Part shown: positions 24,889-32,936 of the stretch, piece by piece | Layout of the letters: each line of letters opens with the position of its first letter | How positions within the stretch are numbered: the first letter of the stretch is position 1 | Assembly (NCBI RefSeq): GCF_014230085.1 | Contig: NZ_JACHVB010000019.1 | Location: forward strand, 1-54,192 | DNA length: 54,192 bases | Direction of reading: 5' to 3' | Origin: Ruficoccus amylovorans | GTDB lineage: Bacteria > Verrucomicrobiota > Verrucomicrobiia > Opitutales > Cerasicoccaceae | Position numbers and translations under genes: made by a program | The notes under the pieces: generated by a model | Database searches by the model: none | What the model was told of the DNA's origin: nothing | What the model saw: the letters and a program-made list of their open reading frames with translations, nothing else

Positions 24889-27648
24889 ATGGCTACTCGA
24901 TTTCTCCCTTTGCTTTCCGCCCTTATCTTTAACTTCGCGGCCATCCCCCTTGTTACCGGTGCGGCCGAGTTTCGGGAACTCCCGCAGTTGGAGGCGACTC
25001 CGGAAACGGTTCACCCGATTCCCCTGGGATTCACTTCGCGCTCGGTTCTGCCTTCGCTCCGTGCAGACGAAGCACCAAGCCTGTTGATCAGCAACCACGG
25101 CGAGTACCTGGCCAAGCGTAATGTAATCTACCGGCCCGTCGCGCAAGACGGGTGGGGCAAGTACTGGTCGTTGCCCGAAGATTTCCCTCTCTACGATGAG
25201 GGCATCCAGTATGACGAAATTAAAGGCAGTCGGTATATCGCCGTTTACCGGGAGGACTGCCTGTACGATCTAGTGCGGCCCAGCGACTGGATGTACCTCA
25301 AACAGGTCGGTACCCCCGACAAGCCTCATTTTCAGGAAAGCTATAAAATCCAATTGGAAGGTAAGCCGCCTCAGGGCAAGGAATGGGTCGCGGACCTCGA
25401 CGGCGACGGCATCCCCGACCTCCTTGTGGGTGCGCCAGACCCAGGGACATCACAGTTCCAGATGTATCCGAATTACGAGGAATACGGGCATCCCTGGTCT
25501 GGGATTGAAAATCCCAATCTGGGCATGCTCCCGGATTCTGATATCCAGAATTTCCGCGGATATGACATTGCCGGAAATTGGCTCGGCAACCCCGTTACGC
25601 GCTACCTCTGGTGGGCCAAGGGGCGTATGGACAATGGCCAACTCATTTTTGGGGAACCGACGAAGGTTTGCTATGGCTCGACGGACTACCCGTTACAGTG
25701 GCGTGGGTATGGTTTTAATCTGCATCCGGTGGTGATGGAGCTGGAGGGGCTGCCTCATATTATCCTGTTTACAGATAATGACAAAGCCATGATTGTTCCC
25801 GTTCGCGAAGTCGTGGACGGCAAACTGCACGTCGGTAAAGCTCAACCGCTGCTGAAGGGTGGTGCGCGGCTCAAGTCAACCATCCATGCCAACGTCATTG
25901 GTGTCGCCGATATGAATCTCGATGGGCAGCAAGACCTTATCATTGGGTCCGGTGCCAACGGTCGGTTGACTGTTTTGAGCGGAAGCAAAGCGGGCGAGTT
26001 TACGGAATTGGGGAACATCTTCCATGAGGGCGGCGAAGTCTCAGCCGACACACTGGTGGTGCCGGTGCGCGCGGACTGGAATAAGGACGGCTGCCCTGAC
26101 TTGATTATTGGGGATGCCTCGGGGATGCTTTCCCTGCGCTACGGCACGGACGATCCGTATGTGTATGATGATTATCTCAATTTCAAAACACCTTCCGGGT
26201 ACATCCGTCACCGTCCTCTGGATGGAAATCTCCAGGGCGACAACGAAACTGCGTGGAGCTACACCCAACCGGAAGTCTTCGACTGGGATCGTGACGGAAA
26301 TCTGGACATCATCACCAATGACAATGAGGCGAAGCTCTTCTTTTACAAAGGGACGGGTGCGTCGAACCTGCTGGAAGAGCGGGAACGCCTCATGATGGGA
26401 GACAAGCCTCTCCCGGTCGCTTGGCGTACACGGCCTGCGGTGATCGATCGTAAGTATGGTGTGGCCGGCGATGACCGCGATGTTCTGCTCATGATTCAAT
26501 GGGACAATAACTTCGCCATGGCAATACCGGATGCCCCCGGAAGCTTGAATTTCGAGCGCCTGATTGAGGTGAAGGATGTCACTGGTGAAACCATTAATAT
26601 CTCTGGTCCGGGGGGATTTACGGGGCGCATTAAGTTGTCGGTGTGCGACTGGGATAATGACGGAAAGTGGGACGTCGTTTTCGGAAGCCAGAAATCACTG
26701 CAGAAGTACTTCCGTCTGAGTGGTAATGAGTCACCCTCGGCGGCGGCTTTTTGGATGCGCAACGTGGGCACGAATATGGAGCCCGTTTTCGAGCTTCCAC
26801 AGATGATTACCTTCTCCGACGGCAGCCCTATCGTCATAAACAAGCATAACTTCAATGTCTATCCAACCGACCTCGACGGGGATGGTGAGCTCGATATCAT
26901 CTTCGGTGACGACGAAGGCTTTTTATTTTATCTCAATCGGGATGACCTCGCATGGGCTGAGGACACGGAGCCTGAAAAGCAATTAAGGGCGGCGCTTAAA
27001 TCTGCGAAGAACAACACCGGCAACTACAAATCCGGTGATACAATAGCTGCCGAGGACTGGACAGCGCCAAGCAGTAACGACATGTATTGGGCAAGCGAAT
27101 GGATGACGACCCAGGAGGGTTTGCTCAGCGTCAAAGACGGAATGGCCCGCTTGAACAGCCGCCCACCCAGGCTTTCAGAAATGAAGCGCTACCTGGCGAG
27201 GCCGATAGAATTTGACCCGCAAGCTCCGATTACCCTGCGCTACAGGACACGTTTTATTCGTCAGGACTCCCGGAATGTTGGTGGAAACGAATTCATCGAA
27301 CTGCTGAATTTGAAGTCTTCGGACGGTGGCCAGTCCCTGGTAGCAGTCGGTTTTAGCTCTGCTGAAGAGCTTGAGATTAAGTCAAGAGGCGAAAAGGTAA
27401 CGATTGCCGGTTCCCGACTGAAGCTCAAGCAGTCTTACGTCATTGATGTTGAAATAAATCTTCAACCGGAGGGGAAAGACGACTCCATCTCTGTCGTTGT
27501 ATCTGAAGATAATGGCTCAGCGCATATACAACTGGCCAAGGGGAAAATGACGATACCGATCAGCGGCATCGCTGATGTCCTTGAACTGGAAGTGGGCAAG
27601 AACGCAGGATTTTTGGGGATCGGCTCTCTTGTCCTGCAGGTACAATAA
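24889..27648 (+). CDS. Large secreted FG-GAP/VCBS beta-propeller protein (paralogue)
   Basis: 919 residues with signal peptide (MATRFLPLLSALIFNFAAIPLVTGA|AE). Six Asp-rich Ca2+ loops are visible: ADLDGDGIPD, ADMNLDGQQD, ADWNKDGCPD, FDWDRDGNLD, CDWDNDGKWD and TDLDGDGELD. They predict a propeller, followed by a C-terminal ~200-residue jelly-roll-like domain (EDWTAPSSND.., GGNEFIELLNLKSSDGG). It aligns along its length with the 6512-9370 product, sharing YDIAGNW, RHRPLDGNLQG, WSYTQPE and AGDDR blocks. Keeping one copy in each arm of the same regulon suggests two related ligands or a pair working together. It ends the operon; a small palindromic element begins two bases past its stop codon. Confidence 0.85.
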   Translation: MATRFLPLLSALIFNFAAIPLVTGAAEFRELPQLEATPETVHPIPLGFTSRSVLPSLRADEAPSLLISNHGEYLAKRNVIYRPVAQDGWGKYWSLPEDFPLYDEGIQYDEIKGSRYIAVYREDCLYDLVRPSDWMYLKQVGTPDKPHFQESYKIQLEGKPPQGKEWVADLDGDGIPDLLVGAPDPGTSQFQMYPNYEEYGHPWSGIENPNLGMLPDSDIQNFRGYDIAGNWLGNPVTRYLWWAKGRMDNGQLIFGEPTKVCYGSTDYPLQWRGYGFNLHPVVMELEGLPHIILFTDNDKAMIVPVREVVDGKLHVGKAQPLLKGGARLKSTIHANVIGVADMNLDGQQDLIIGSGANGRLTVLSGSKAGEFTELGNIFHEGGEVSADTLVVPVRADWNKDGCPDLIIGDASGMLSLRYGTDDPYVYDDYLNFKTPSGYIRHRPLDGNLQGDNETAWSYTQPEVFDWDRDGNLDIITNDNEAKLFFYKGTGASNLLEERERLMMGDKPLPVAWRTRPAVIDRKYGVAGDDRDVLLMIQWDNNFAMAIPDAPGSLNFERLIEVKDVTGETINISGPGGFTGRIKLSVCDWDNDGKWDVVFGSQKSLQKYFRLSGNESPSAAAFWMRNVGTNMEPVFELPQMITFSDGSPIVINKHNFNVYPTDLDGDGELDIIFGDDEGFLFYLNRDDLAWAEDTEPEKQLRAALKSAKNNTGNYKSGDTIAAEDWTAPSSNDMYWASEWMTTQEGLLSVKDGMARLNSRPPRLSEMKRYLARPIEFDPQAPITLRYRTRFIRQDSRNVGGNEFIELLNLKSSDGGQSLVAVGFSSAEELEIKSRGEKVTIAGSRLKLKQSYVIDVEINLQPEGKDDSISVVVSEDNGSAHIQLAKGKMTIPISGIADVLELEVGKNAGFLGIGSLVLQVQ

Positions 27649-27649
27649 A

Positions 27650-27752
27650 TGACCGTGCCCACGTTAACTGTATCGCTTGCCTTTCATGCTCTAAGTCCTT
27701 CTGAAGGCCCAGACTAACTTTGCAAGCGGCCCAGCTTACGTGGACACGGTCA
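27650..27752. repeat. 103-bp MITE-like palindromic element
   Basis: The ends form an inverted repeat: TGACCGTGCCCACGT at the left and ACGTGGACACGGTCA at the right, one mismatch in 15. Symmetry continues inward (AACTG..CGCTTGC against GCAAGCGG..CAGCTTA), so the whole unit can fold as one long imperfect hairpin. No coding capacity. The right half recurs at 49213-49264. It could be a miniature transposable element, a REP-like repeat or the ends of a deleted IS. Confidence 0.65.
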
Positions 27753-27864
27753 CCTGACTTCCGCAAACACCTATATCAACACATTAACCAAACCTACAGA
27801 CTACGAACCTTGTAGATAAAATCGGGTAACTGGACCAGATTGCTTCCGGATCGGGCATCCAATG

Positions 27865-27894
27865 AAAAAGCCCCCGGAGAACCAGGGGCTTTTT
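27865..27894. terminator. Bidirectional intrinsic terminator
   Basis: AAAAAGCCCC (27865-27874) and GGGGCTTTTT (27885-27894) form a perfect ten-pair stem around a short loop, with T-runs on both strands. It lies between the convergent FG-GAP gene (ends 27648) and the PEP-CTERM gene (ends 27963) and would stop transcription from both. The rest of 27753-27962 shows nothing recognisable. Confidence 0.9.
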
Positions 27895-27962
27895 ATTGGA
27901 TTTTGGAAAGCGCGTGAATCGAGTATTCTAGTCTGTACGCTCTGGTGTAATTGGGTCGTTTT

Positions 27963-28796
27963 TCAGACGGCTTTTTTGCGTTGATAGCGGGTGCGTATCA
28001 GCATGGCGACAGTGAGCGCGAACAGCCCGAATGAGAGCGCAAGGGTCTGCGGTTCCGGGATGACGCTGGCACTGATGTCCTGGATGTGAACGTTGTTCAT
28101 TGTGATTACGTTCATGCCGACTTTGCCCAGGTCGGGCGTGTATTCGGAACTGGTTGTGAAGGTGATCGATTCTTCGAATACGTAACTGCCGCCGAGTACC
28201 GTGGCTGTGACTGTGCTGGTTGCCAGGTTATAGGTGAGGGTAACGGTTCCCGAGGCGATGTCGTCGGGGCCGGAGAAGGTGATGGCGCTGTCGATACGAT
28301 TGGTCTGGACCCCTTCAATCTGTGAGCGCAGAACCACACCATCGGGACGAATCCGAACCCATACCGTGTCGGTCTTTTGATTTGTCATCAGGCTGTCATC
28401 CGGATTGGTTGCGGAAAAACCGAAGAAAATACCACGAGAATTGGACCCTCCCACGCCATTGGTATCCATGGTAAAGTTAAAGGTCGCGCTGACGTTTCCG
28501 CTGCTGAAGTCGAAGTTCACATTGGCCGTGTCAGTGCTCCCGAGATTGCTCATGTCCAGGTAGCCGTTTCCGGTTCCTGCTGTTCCCCCGAAGCGTGGGT
28601 GTGTGTTGTTTGTGCCGCCAGTGGTCTTCCAGGTGCCAGTCCCCTCAAGTACAAAACGATCGTTGATGGTCGTGCCTTCCGTGACGGCAACTCGTCCGGG
28701 GATGTCGGGTCCAAAGCTGAAGTCGTCGTAAATGGTTTGGGCGTAGGAAGCCAGGGCAAGGGTGCTGGCTATGCCGATGGTGAGTACAGTTTTCAT
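27963..28796 (-). CDS. PEP-CTERM exported protein of unknown function
   Basis: 277 residues. The signal peptide (MKTVLTIGIASTLALASYA|QT) is followed by a beta-rich body (YDDFSFGPDIPGR.., NVNFDFSSGNVSATFNFTMD, WVRIRPDGVVLRSQIEG) that resembles a LamG/jelly-roll carbohydrate-binding fold, though I cannot assign a family. The C-terminus is a clear PEP-CTERM signal: VIPEPQT, a hydrophobic segment (LALSFGLFALTVAML) and RTRYQRKK. It lies 72 bases downstream of the pseudopilin gene on the same strand, and the bidirectional terminator follows. It is likely the last gene of the sulfatase-pseudopilin-PEP-CTERM unit, perhaps a surface adhesin or glycan binder. Confidence 0.83.
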   Translation of the reverse strand: MKTVLTIGIASTLALASYAQTIYDDFSFGPDIPGRVAVTEGTTINDRFVLEGTGTWKTTGGTNNTHPRFGGTAGTGNGYLDMSNLGSTDTANVNFDFSSGNVSATFNFTMDTNGVGGSNSRGIFFGFSATNPDDSLMTNQKTDTVWVRIRPDGVVLRSQIEGVQTNRIDSAITFSGPDDIASGTVTLTYNLATSTVTATVLGGSYVFEESITFTTSSEYTPDLGKVGMNVITMNNVHIQDISASVIPEPQTLALSFGLFALTVAMLIRTRYQRKKAV

Positions 28797-28868
28797 GGAG
28801 TGTTAATGCGTATTGAGTTATGTGGTTGTTTTGGGTTTTTGTTGGATTGTTAAATGGGGTGGAAGCGT

Positions 28869-29624
28869 TCAGTTTTCATTGCGTGTCCCACTCCAGAAGG
28901 GTTGCGTTACGTCTTCGGGGAACTTGCTACGGGGCACAAGTTCGACGCGGCCATCGAGAAAGGAGACACAGGCGGAGGGATCACCCGCTCCGGCATCGGG
29001 GGCGTCGTTGACGTCCATACTGCGTACGGGGTAGGGGAAGTCGGGCCAGCGGTTCGGACCGCCGTTGGGGATGCCGACCTCGGTTTGCCCCCATGTCCGG
29101 TAGGAGGGAACCCAGCGTGAGTTCATCATGAAGGAGACCAGGCCGGGCTCATCGATGGTGGAGAGCCGTTCTCCGCCAAGGTACACATTCATGGCCCAGT
29201 TGTAGCTGGCGTTTTCCGAGTGCGGGCGGCAGGCCAGGGCCATGGGGCAGAACATGACGGAGTCGGGGGCCTCGCCTACGCCCCTGAGCGTGATGATGTC
29301 GTTGTAGCCGGCATTGCGCAGTTCGATGATCCAGTTGTCGTGTTGTTCTTCGGGAGGGACGCTTGAGCTGTTGCGGTTACCCTTGGCGTAGGGGAGGCGC
29401 CCTCCGTTTTCCATTGTGTAAATGAGGAGGGTTTGAGTCACCTGCCGCAGATTGGATTGTGACTTGGAAAGTCGGGCTGAATCGCGAACGCGGTTCACGG
29501 TGGCGATCAGGATTCCCCCGAGGACGGCTATCACCGCGATAACGGTGAGCAGTTCGATCAGGGAAAAACCAGGGCGACCAGCATGGCGACTGCGAAAAAC
29601 AAAAGCTGGGGTATTTGTTTGCAT
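28869..29624 (-). CDS. Type II secretion-like pseudopilin
   Basis: 251 residues with a type III (prepilin) signal: a basic leader, then G19-F20-SLIELLTVIAVIAVLGGILIA. E24 is the conserved Glu at +5, and the single helix would be cleaved and methylated by a prepilin peptidase encoded elsewhere. The globular part carries the usual verrucomicrobial/planctomycete pattern SQSNLRQVTQTLLIYTMENGGRLP and ends with CVSFLDGRVELVP. Many such proteins sit beside sulfatases and glycan genes in these phyla, and their exact role is unknown. It lies 33 bases downstream of the sulfatase gene, so the two are probably cotranscribed. Confidence 0.88.
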   Translation of the reverse strand: MQTNTPAFVFRSRHAGRPGFSLIELLTVIAVIAVLGGILIATVNRVRDSARLSKSQSNLRQVTQTLLIYTMENGGRLPYAKGNRNSSSVPPEEQHDNWIIELRNAGYNDIITLRGVGEAPDSVMFCPMALACRPHSENASYNWAMNVYLGGERLSTIDEPGLVSFMMNSRWVPSYRTWGQTEVGIPNGGPNRWPDFPYPVRSMDVNDAPDAGAGDPSACVSFLDGRVELVPRSKFPEDVTQPFWSGTRNEN

Positions 29625-29657
29625 AAGGAACTGGGGCGAAGCATGGGCCGGAAAGGC

Positions 29658-31106
29658 TCAATTACTCTTGGTCAGATTGGGTGTGGCGTCCCGGTAGCGG
29701 TCCTGCATGCGGGCGTGAAAAATTGGGTCCAGGAAGGGGTCGCGAGTTTCTTCTCGCCATTGCAGGAGGCGACCCTTCATCCATGCCAGCAGGTCTGCGT
29801 AATTCGGGTCTGCTGCGAGGTCGTTGAGCAAATAGGGGTCTTCTTCGGTGTTGTAGAGTTCGTAGGTGGGCGGTGAGTCATAGTGCTGGTAAGCGAGCGC
29901 GAAGGGGTTGTCTGCGTTTTCGGGTGTTTGCGCCGCCTGCCATTCGGGAAAGCGAGTTTCCATCGTGACCGGATTTCGCCGTCCGGCGTCGAGATTGTGA
30001 ATCAACTGATAGCCGGTGATGCTCAGCGAATAGGAGGGGTAGTATTGGCTTGGTGCGTGCACGATGAATTCGGTCATCATGGAGTCCCGCCAGATGATTT
30101 GGCTGGGGGTGAGCAGTGGCTGGAGCGGCTGGCCAGCTCCGTGCGGTTTGAGTTCGCCGGTTGCCGCGCTGACCAGAGTGGAAAAAATATCGACGGTGCT
30201 GACATATTCGTCGCGAATAAGGCCGGGCATGGCGTGTCCGGGCCAGCGGATGAGGTAGGGGGTCCTGACACCGTCTTCGTAGGCGGATTTTTTCAGACGG
30301 ATGAAGTCCGGGCCGTTGTCGCTGACAAAGAGGATGAGCGTGTTGTCGAGCGCGTTGTTTTCTTCCAGAGTGTCGAGCAGCAGCCCGATGCCGTGGTCGA
30401 GGCGCTTGACCATGTTGAAGTAGCCGGCGGAATCCTCACGTATTCTTGCGCTGTCCAATCCGATATTGGGGAGGGGAGATACATCTCCGGATGCGAGCGG
30501 GTCTGTCGGTAGACCGAGCCGCTGATAGGGAGTAAAAACGTTACCGAAACGGTGTGGGTCAACGTAGCTGGCGACCACGAAGAAGGGGGAGCCATCCGGC
30601 TGGCCGATGAACTGGCCGACGCTTTCCGCCATCAGGGCCACGTCGCGTTGGACCAGGTGGCGCGGGTTTTCCTGTGCCATGTCCCAGTCGAAGGCCTCGG
30701 CCGGAGCGTAGTGCTGTTTGCCGAAAATGGCAGTGCGATAGCCGAGGTCTTTCAGGGTATTGGGCAGGAGTGGGATGCCGTCGTGGATGCGGTGCTCGAA
30801 ACGGGTGCTCCAGTCCCGATGGCTGAGCCCGAACATGCCATGCTGGTGTGGGTAGAGCCCGGTAAAAATCGTGCCGCGGGAAGGGGAGCAGGATGCTGCC
30901 GTCACGTAGCCACGGGTGAACATGACACCCTCACGGGCGATGCGGTCGATGTTCGGGGTCGGGACGGTGTGGTCGCCATAGCAGCCGAGTTGAAGTCCAA
31001 GATCGTCGGCAATAATGAGGAGCAGATTCGGGCGCTCCTCAGGGGCGGCCTGCAGAGCGACGGAGACGAGGCTGAGCAATGCAAGCATGAAAGGGGCAGG
31101 TTTCAT
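29658..31106 (-). CDS. Exported type I sulfatase
   Basis: 482 residues from the ATG at 31106, chosen because the signal peptide (MKPAPFMLALLSLVSVALQA|AP) starts there. The longer frame to 31250 runs through AT-rich promoter DNA. RPNLLLIIADDLG (D34/D35) supplies metal ligands, and C73-S-P-S-R is the formylglycine signature. GKQHYAP and LFVSDNGPDF complete the fold. It resembles the heparan N-sulfatase-like branch by eye (YPHQHGMFGLSH), but the substrate remains open. The first gene of the minus-strand unit in locus 2, it is divergent from the XylR-type regulator 189 bases away, which is its likely controller. Confidence 0.92.
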   Translation of the reverse strand: MKPAPFMLALLSLVSVALQAAPEERPNLLLIIADDLGLQLGCYGDHTVPTPNIDRIAREGVMFTRGYVTAASCSPSRGTIFTGLYPHQHGMFGLSHRDWSTRFEHRIHDGIPLLPNTLKDLGYRTAIFGKQHYAPAEAFDWDMAQENPRHLVQRDVALMAESVGQFIGQPDGSPFFVVASYVDPHRFGNVFTPYQRLGLPTDPLASGDVSPLPNIGLDSARIREDSAGYFNMVKRLDHGIGLLLDTLEENNALDNTLILFVSDNGPDFIRLKKSAYEDGVRTPYLIRWPGHAMPGLIRDEYVSTVDIFSTLVSAATGELKPHGAGQPLQPLLTPSQIIWRDSMMTEFIVHAPSQYYPSYSLSITGYQLIHNLDAGRRNPVTMETRFPEWQAAQTPENADNPFALAYQHYDSPPTYELYNTEEDPYLLNDLAADPNYADLLAWMKGRLLQWREETRDPFLDPIFHARMQDRYRDATPNLTKSN

Positions 31107-31129
31107 TGTGAGCAGGATATGATTCTGAT

Positions 31130-31164
31130 AATATTTTTTGCAAATATTATTTTTAATATTTTTC
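31130..31164. promoter_or_regulatory. Triple AATATT direct repeats in a divergent promoter region
   Basis: AATATTTTTT (31130), AATATTATTT (31143) and AATATTTTTC (31155) recur at 12-13-base spacing just upstream of the sulfatase gene and inside the 189-base gap to the divergent regulator. Tandem half-sites of this kind suit AraC-type DNA-binding domains. The low complexity of the sequence makes this uncertain. Confidence 0.35.
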
Positions 31165-31295
31165 AAAAAAAACAAAATGCATGGTGTGGCTTCGATTTCT
31201 GGAAATGTTAAATAAGTCCGAAAACAGGAAGCAAAAAGGCTCGCGAACACAATTGCTCTTGTGCCTGGACGATATGATAAAGTACTATTCTATTT

Positions 31296-32513
31296 ATGGA
31301 TGGATTAACCGATTTTTCGAATGCTGTGGGTGGAAACGCCGAGCCTCCCAAGAGGCTGAATGTGTTGATGGCCTTTGATTGGTATGATACCGGTTTGCAT
31401 GAAGGGGTGGCGGTCTATGCGCGTGAGCACAACTGGAGCTTGAACGCTCACATGGCGCGGACTCGGCAATTCCCGCTTGGCTGGAAGGGGGACGGGGTTG
31501 TTAGTCTCATTTCCTTGCCTGAGACGCTGGAGTATGTGAAGGCACTGGGCGTGCCGACGGTTGATATGGGGGGGCACTACAGCGATTTCCCGCAGGTGCT
31601 TGGGGATCACTATCAGGTTGGCGTACTGGCGGCGGAGCATTTTCTGGAGCGTAACCATCGTAATTTCGCCTTTTTCTTTATTCAAAACAGCCGGTTGGAG
31701 AAGGAGACTTATGACGGCTTTGCCAATGCGCTGGAGTCGGGGGGGCATGCGTGTGCCAGCCTGCGCTGGAATGAATCTATCTCCGAGTTGGAGATCCGGT
31801 ATATGGAAGTTATCGGATGGTTGAAGGAACGCTTGCGCGAATTGCCGCGCCCGCTGGCAGTTTTTTGTCAGAATGACGATACTGCGGCGTTGATTGTGAC
31901 TGCGGCGCTGGATCTTGGCTGCCGGATTCCGGAGGACGTGGCCATTCTCGGGGCTGGAAACTCCGAACTGATCTGCAAGTACCTGCCTGTCACGCTTTCG
32001 AGTATCAGCTCGAACCTGAAGGGGCACGGTTACCGGTTGGCGCAGGAACTGGGGCGTATCCTCGCGGGTGGAGTTCCCAAGCGCGTGCCCGTACGGGTAA
32101 AGCCAGGGCGAGTGCACGTACGCGAGTCCACGAACTTTCTGGCCGTGCGCGATCCGAATGTGCTGGTGGTGCTGAGGGAGATCTGGGACCATTATAACGA
32201 ACCGCTCAATATTGACCGTTTGCAGCGGCTGGCGCAGGTTTCGCGGTCGAGTCTTTATAACGCTTTTATTGAGGACGTTGGGCGTCCAATGGGGAAGGAG
32301 TTGGCTCGCATCCGGATTCTTAAAGCCAAGGAGATGCTGGGGGAGACGGATTTACCGGTGGCCGAGGTCGGCAAGCGGTGTGGCTTCAGCAGTCTGATCA
32401 GCTTCAGTCGGGCCTTTTCGCAAAACGTTGGCGTGAGTCCTTCGGCTTATCGTAGCCAAGCCCGGCAGCATCTTGAACTGCTCAAGCAGCAGGGGGCGGA
32501 TATTCAGGGGTGA
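31296..32513 (+). CDS. XylR-type regulator (LacI-like sensor plus AraC-type HTH)
   Basis: 405 residues. Residues ~20-285 form a periplasmic-binding-protein-like sugar sensor (VLMAFDWYDTGLHEGVAVYAREHNW.., VFCQNDDTAALIVTAALDLGCRIPEDVAILG.GNS). Residues ~300-395 form two helix-turn-helices of the AraC family (INIDRLQRLAQVSRSSLYNAF and PVAEVGKRCGFSSLISFSRAFSQNVGVSPSAYR, partly abbreviated). This layout matches the xylose activator XylR. It is divergent from the sulfatase/pseudopilin/PEP-CTERM unit and precedes the locus 3 operon, so it could control either. The sugar ligand is unknown. The C-terminus is complete. Confidence 0.92.
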   Translation: MDGLTDFSNAVGGNAEPPKRLNVLMAFDWYDTGLHEGVAVYAREHNWSLNAHMARTRQFPLGWKGDGVVSLISLPETLEYVKALGVPTVDMGGHYSDFPQVLGDHYQVGVLAAEHFLERNHRNFAFFFIQNSRLEKETYDGFANALESGGHACASLRWNESISELEIRYMEVIGWLKERLRELPRPLAVFCQNDDTAALIVTAALDLGCRIPEDVAILGAGNSELICKYLPVTLSSISSNLKGHGYRLAQELGRILAGGVPKRVPVRVKPGRVHVRESTNFLAVRDPNVLVVLREIWDHYNEPLNIDRLQRLAQVSRSSLYNAFIEDVGRPMGKELARIRILKAKEMLGETDLPVAEVGKRCGFSSLISFSRAFSQNVGVSPSAYRSQARQHLELLKQQGADIQG

Positions 32514-32628
32514 CCTGGCTCGCGGCTCCGAGAGAGCTTTCGCGGGTGAGTATCTGTTCGCAGGAGGATGGCGGTGGAGCGCTTTTGGGGTGTAAACTCT
32601 TGTTTATATGAGCGCTTAGACGATATGG

Positions 32629-32648
32629 TATTTTTTTTAAAAAAAATA
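32629..32648. promoter_or_regulatory. Perfect T8A8 palindrome downstream of the XylR-type gene
   Basis: TA, eight T, eight A, TA: a 20-base perfect palindrome at 32629-32648, about 115 bases beyond the regulator stop codon. It may be a bent-DNA or operator element of a promoter for locus 3, or part of a weak terminator. Function is speculative. Confidence 0.3.
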
Positions 32649-32782
32649 TTCAAATAATCTTGAGTATTTCATTCCGCTCTTTTGAGATGACTCCATCGTC
32701 AGGATGCCAGCAGGGCATTCGACTGGTGTACCCCGTGTTATGTTTACGAAGATGCTTACCTCCCGCTCGCTTCCTTGTATGA

Positions 32783-32932
32783 GCTATCGGCTCGGAACAA
32801 GAGGTTATTGGCTGGGGAGTCCCGCAGCGCGCGGCGGATGGCACGCTGAGCATCCGGCTCCGCCCAGATGAAACCAACGACAGCGAGAGCGGTTTTGTGT
32901 ACCTGAATGCCCTTGAGATTGAAAATGAATGA
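32783..32932 (+). pseudogene. 3' remnant of an unidentified exported or carbohydrate-related gene
   Basis: A 49-codon frame with no start codon of its own ends at TGA 32930-32932. It reads GSEQEVIGWGVPQ, then DGTLSIRLRPDE, then GFVYLNALEIENE. The latter is the kind of C-terminal beta-strand closure seen in malectin/CBM-like domains of planctomycete-verrucomicrobial proteins. Upstream (32650-32780) all plus frames are broken by stops. I interpret it as the decayed tail of a gene that once preceded the acetylesterase fusion gene, whose ATG lies four bases later. The other bases of 32514-32936 contain only the T8A8 palindrome. Confidence 0.4.
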
Positions 32933-32936
32933 CCCC

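Noticed and set aside
27930-27945. GAGTATTCTAGTC near the end of the PEP-CTERM gene as a seventh GntR site
   Set aside because: It matches poorly outside the TATT core and lies downstream of both flanking genes, where no promoter is expected.
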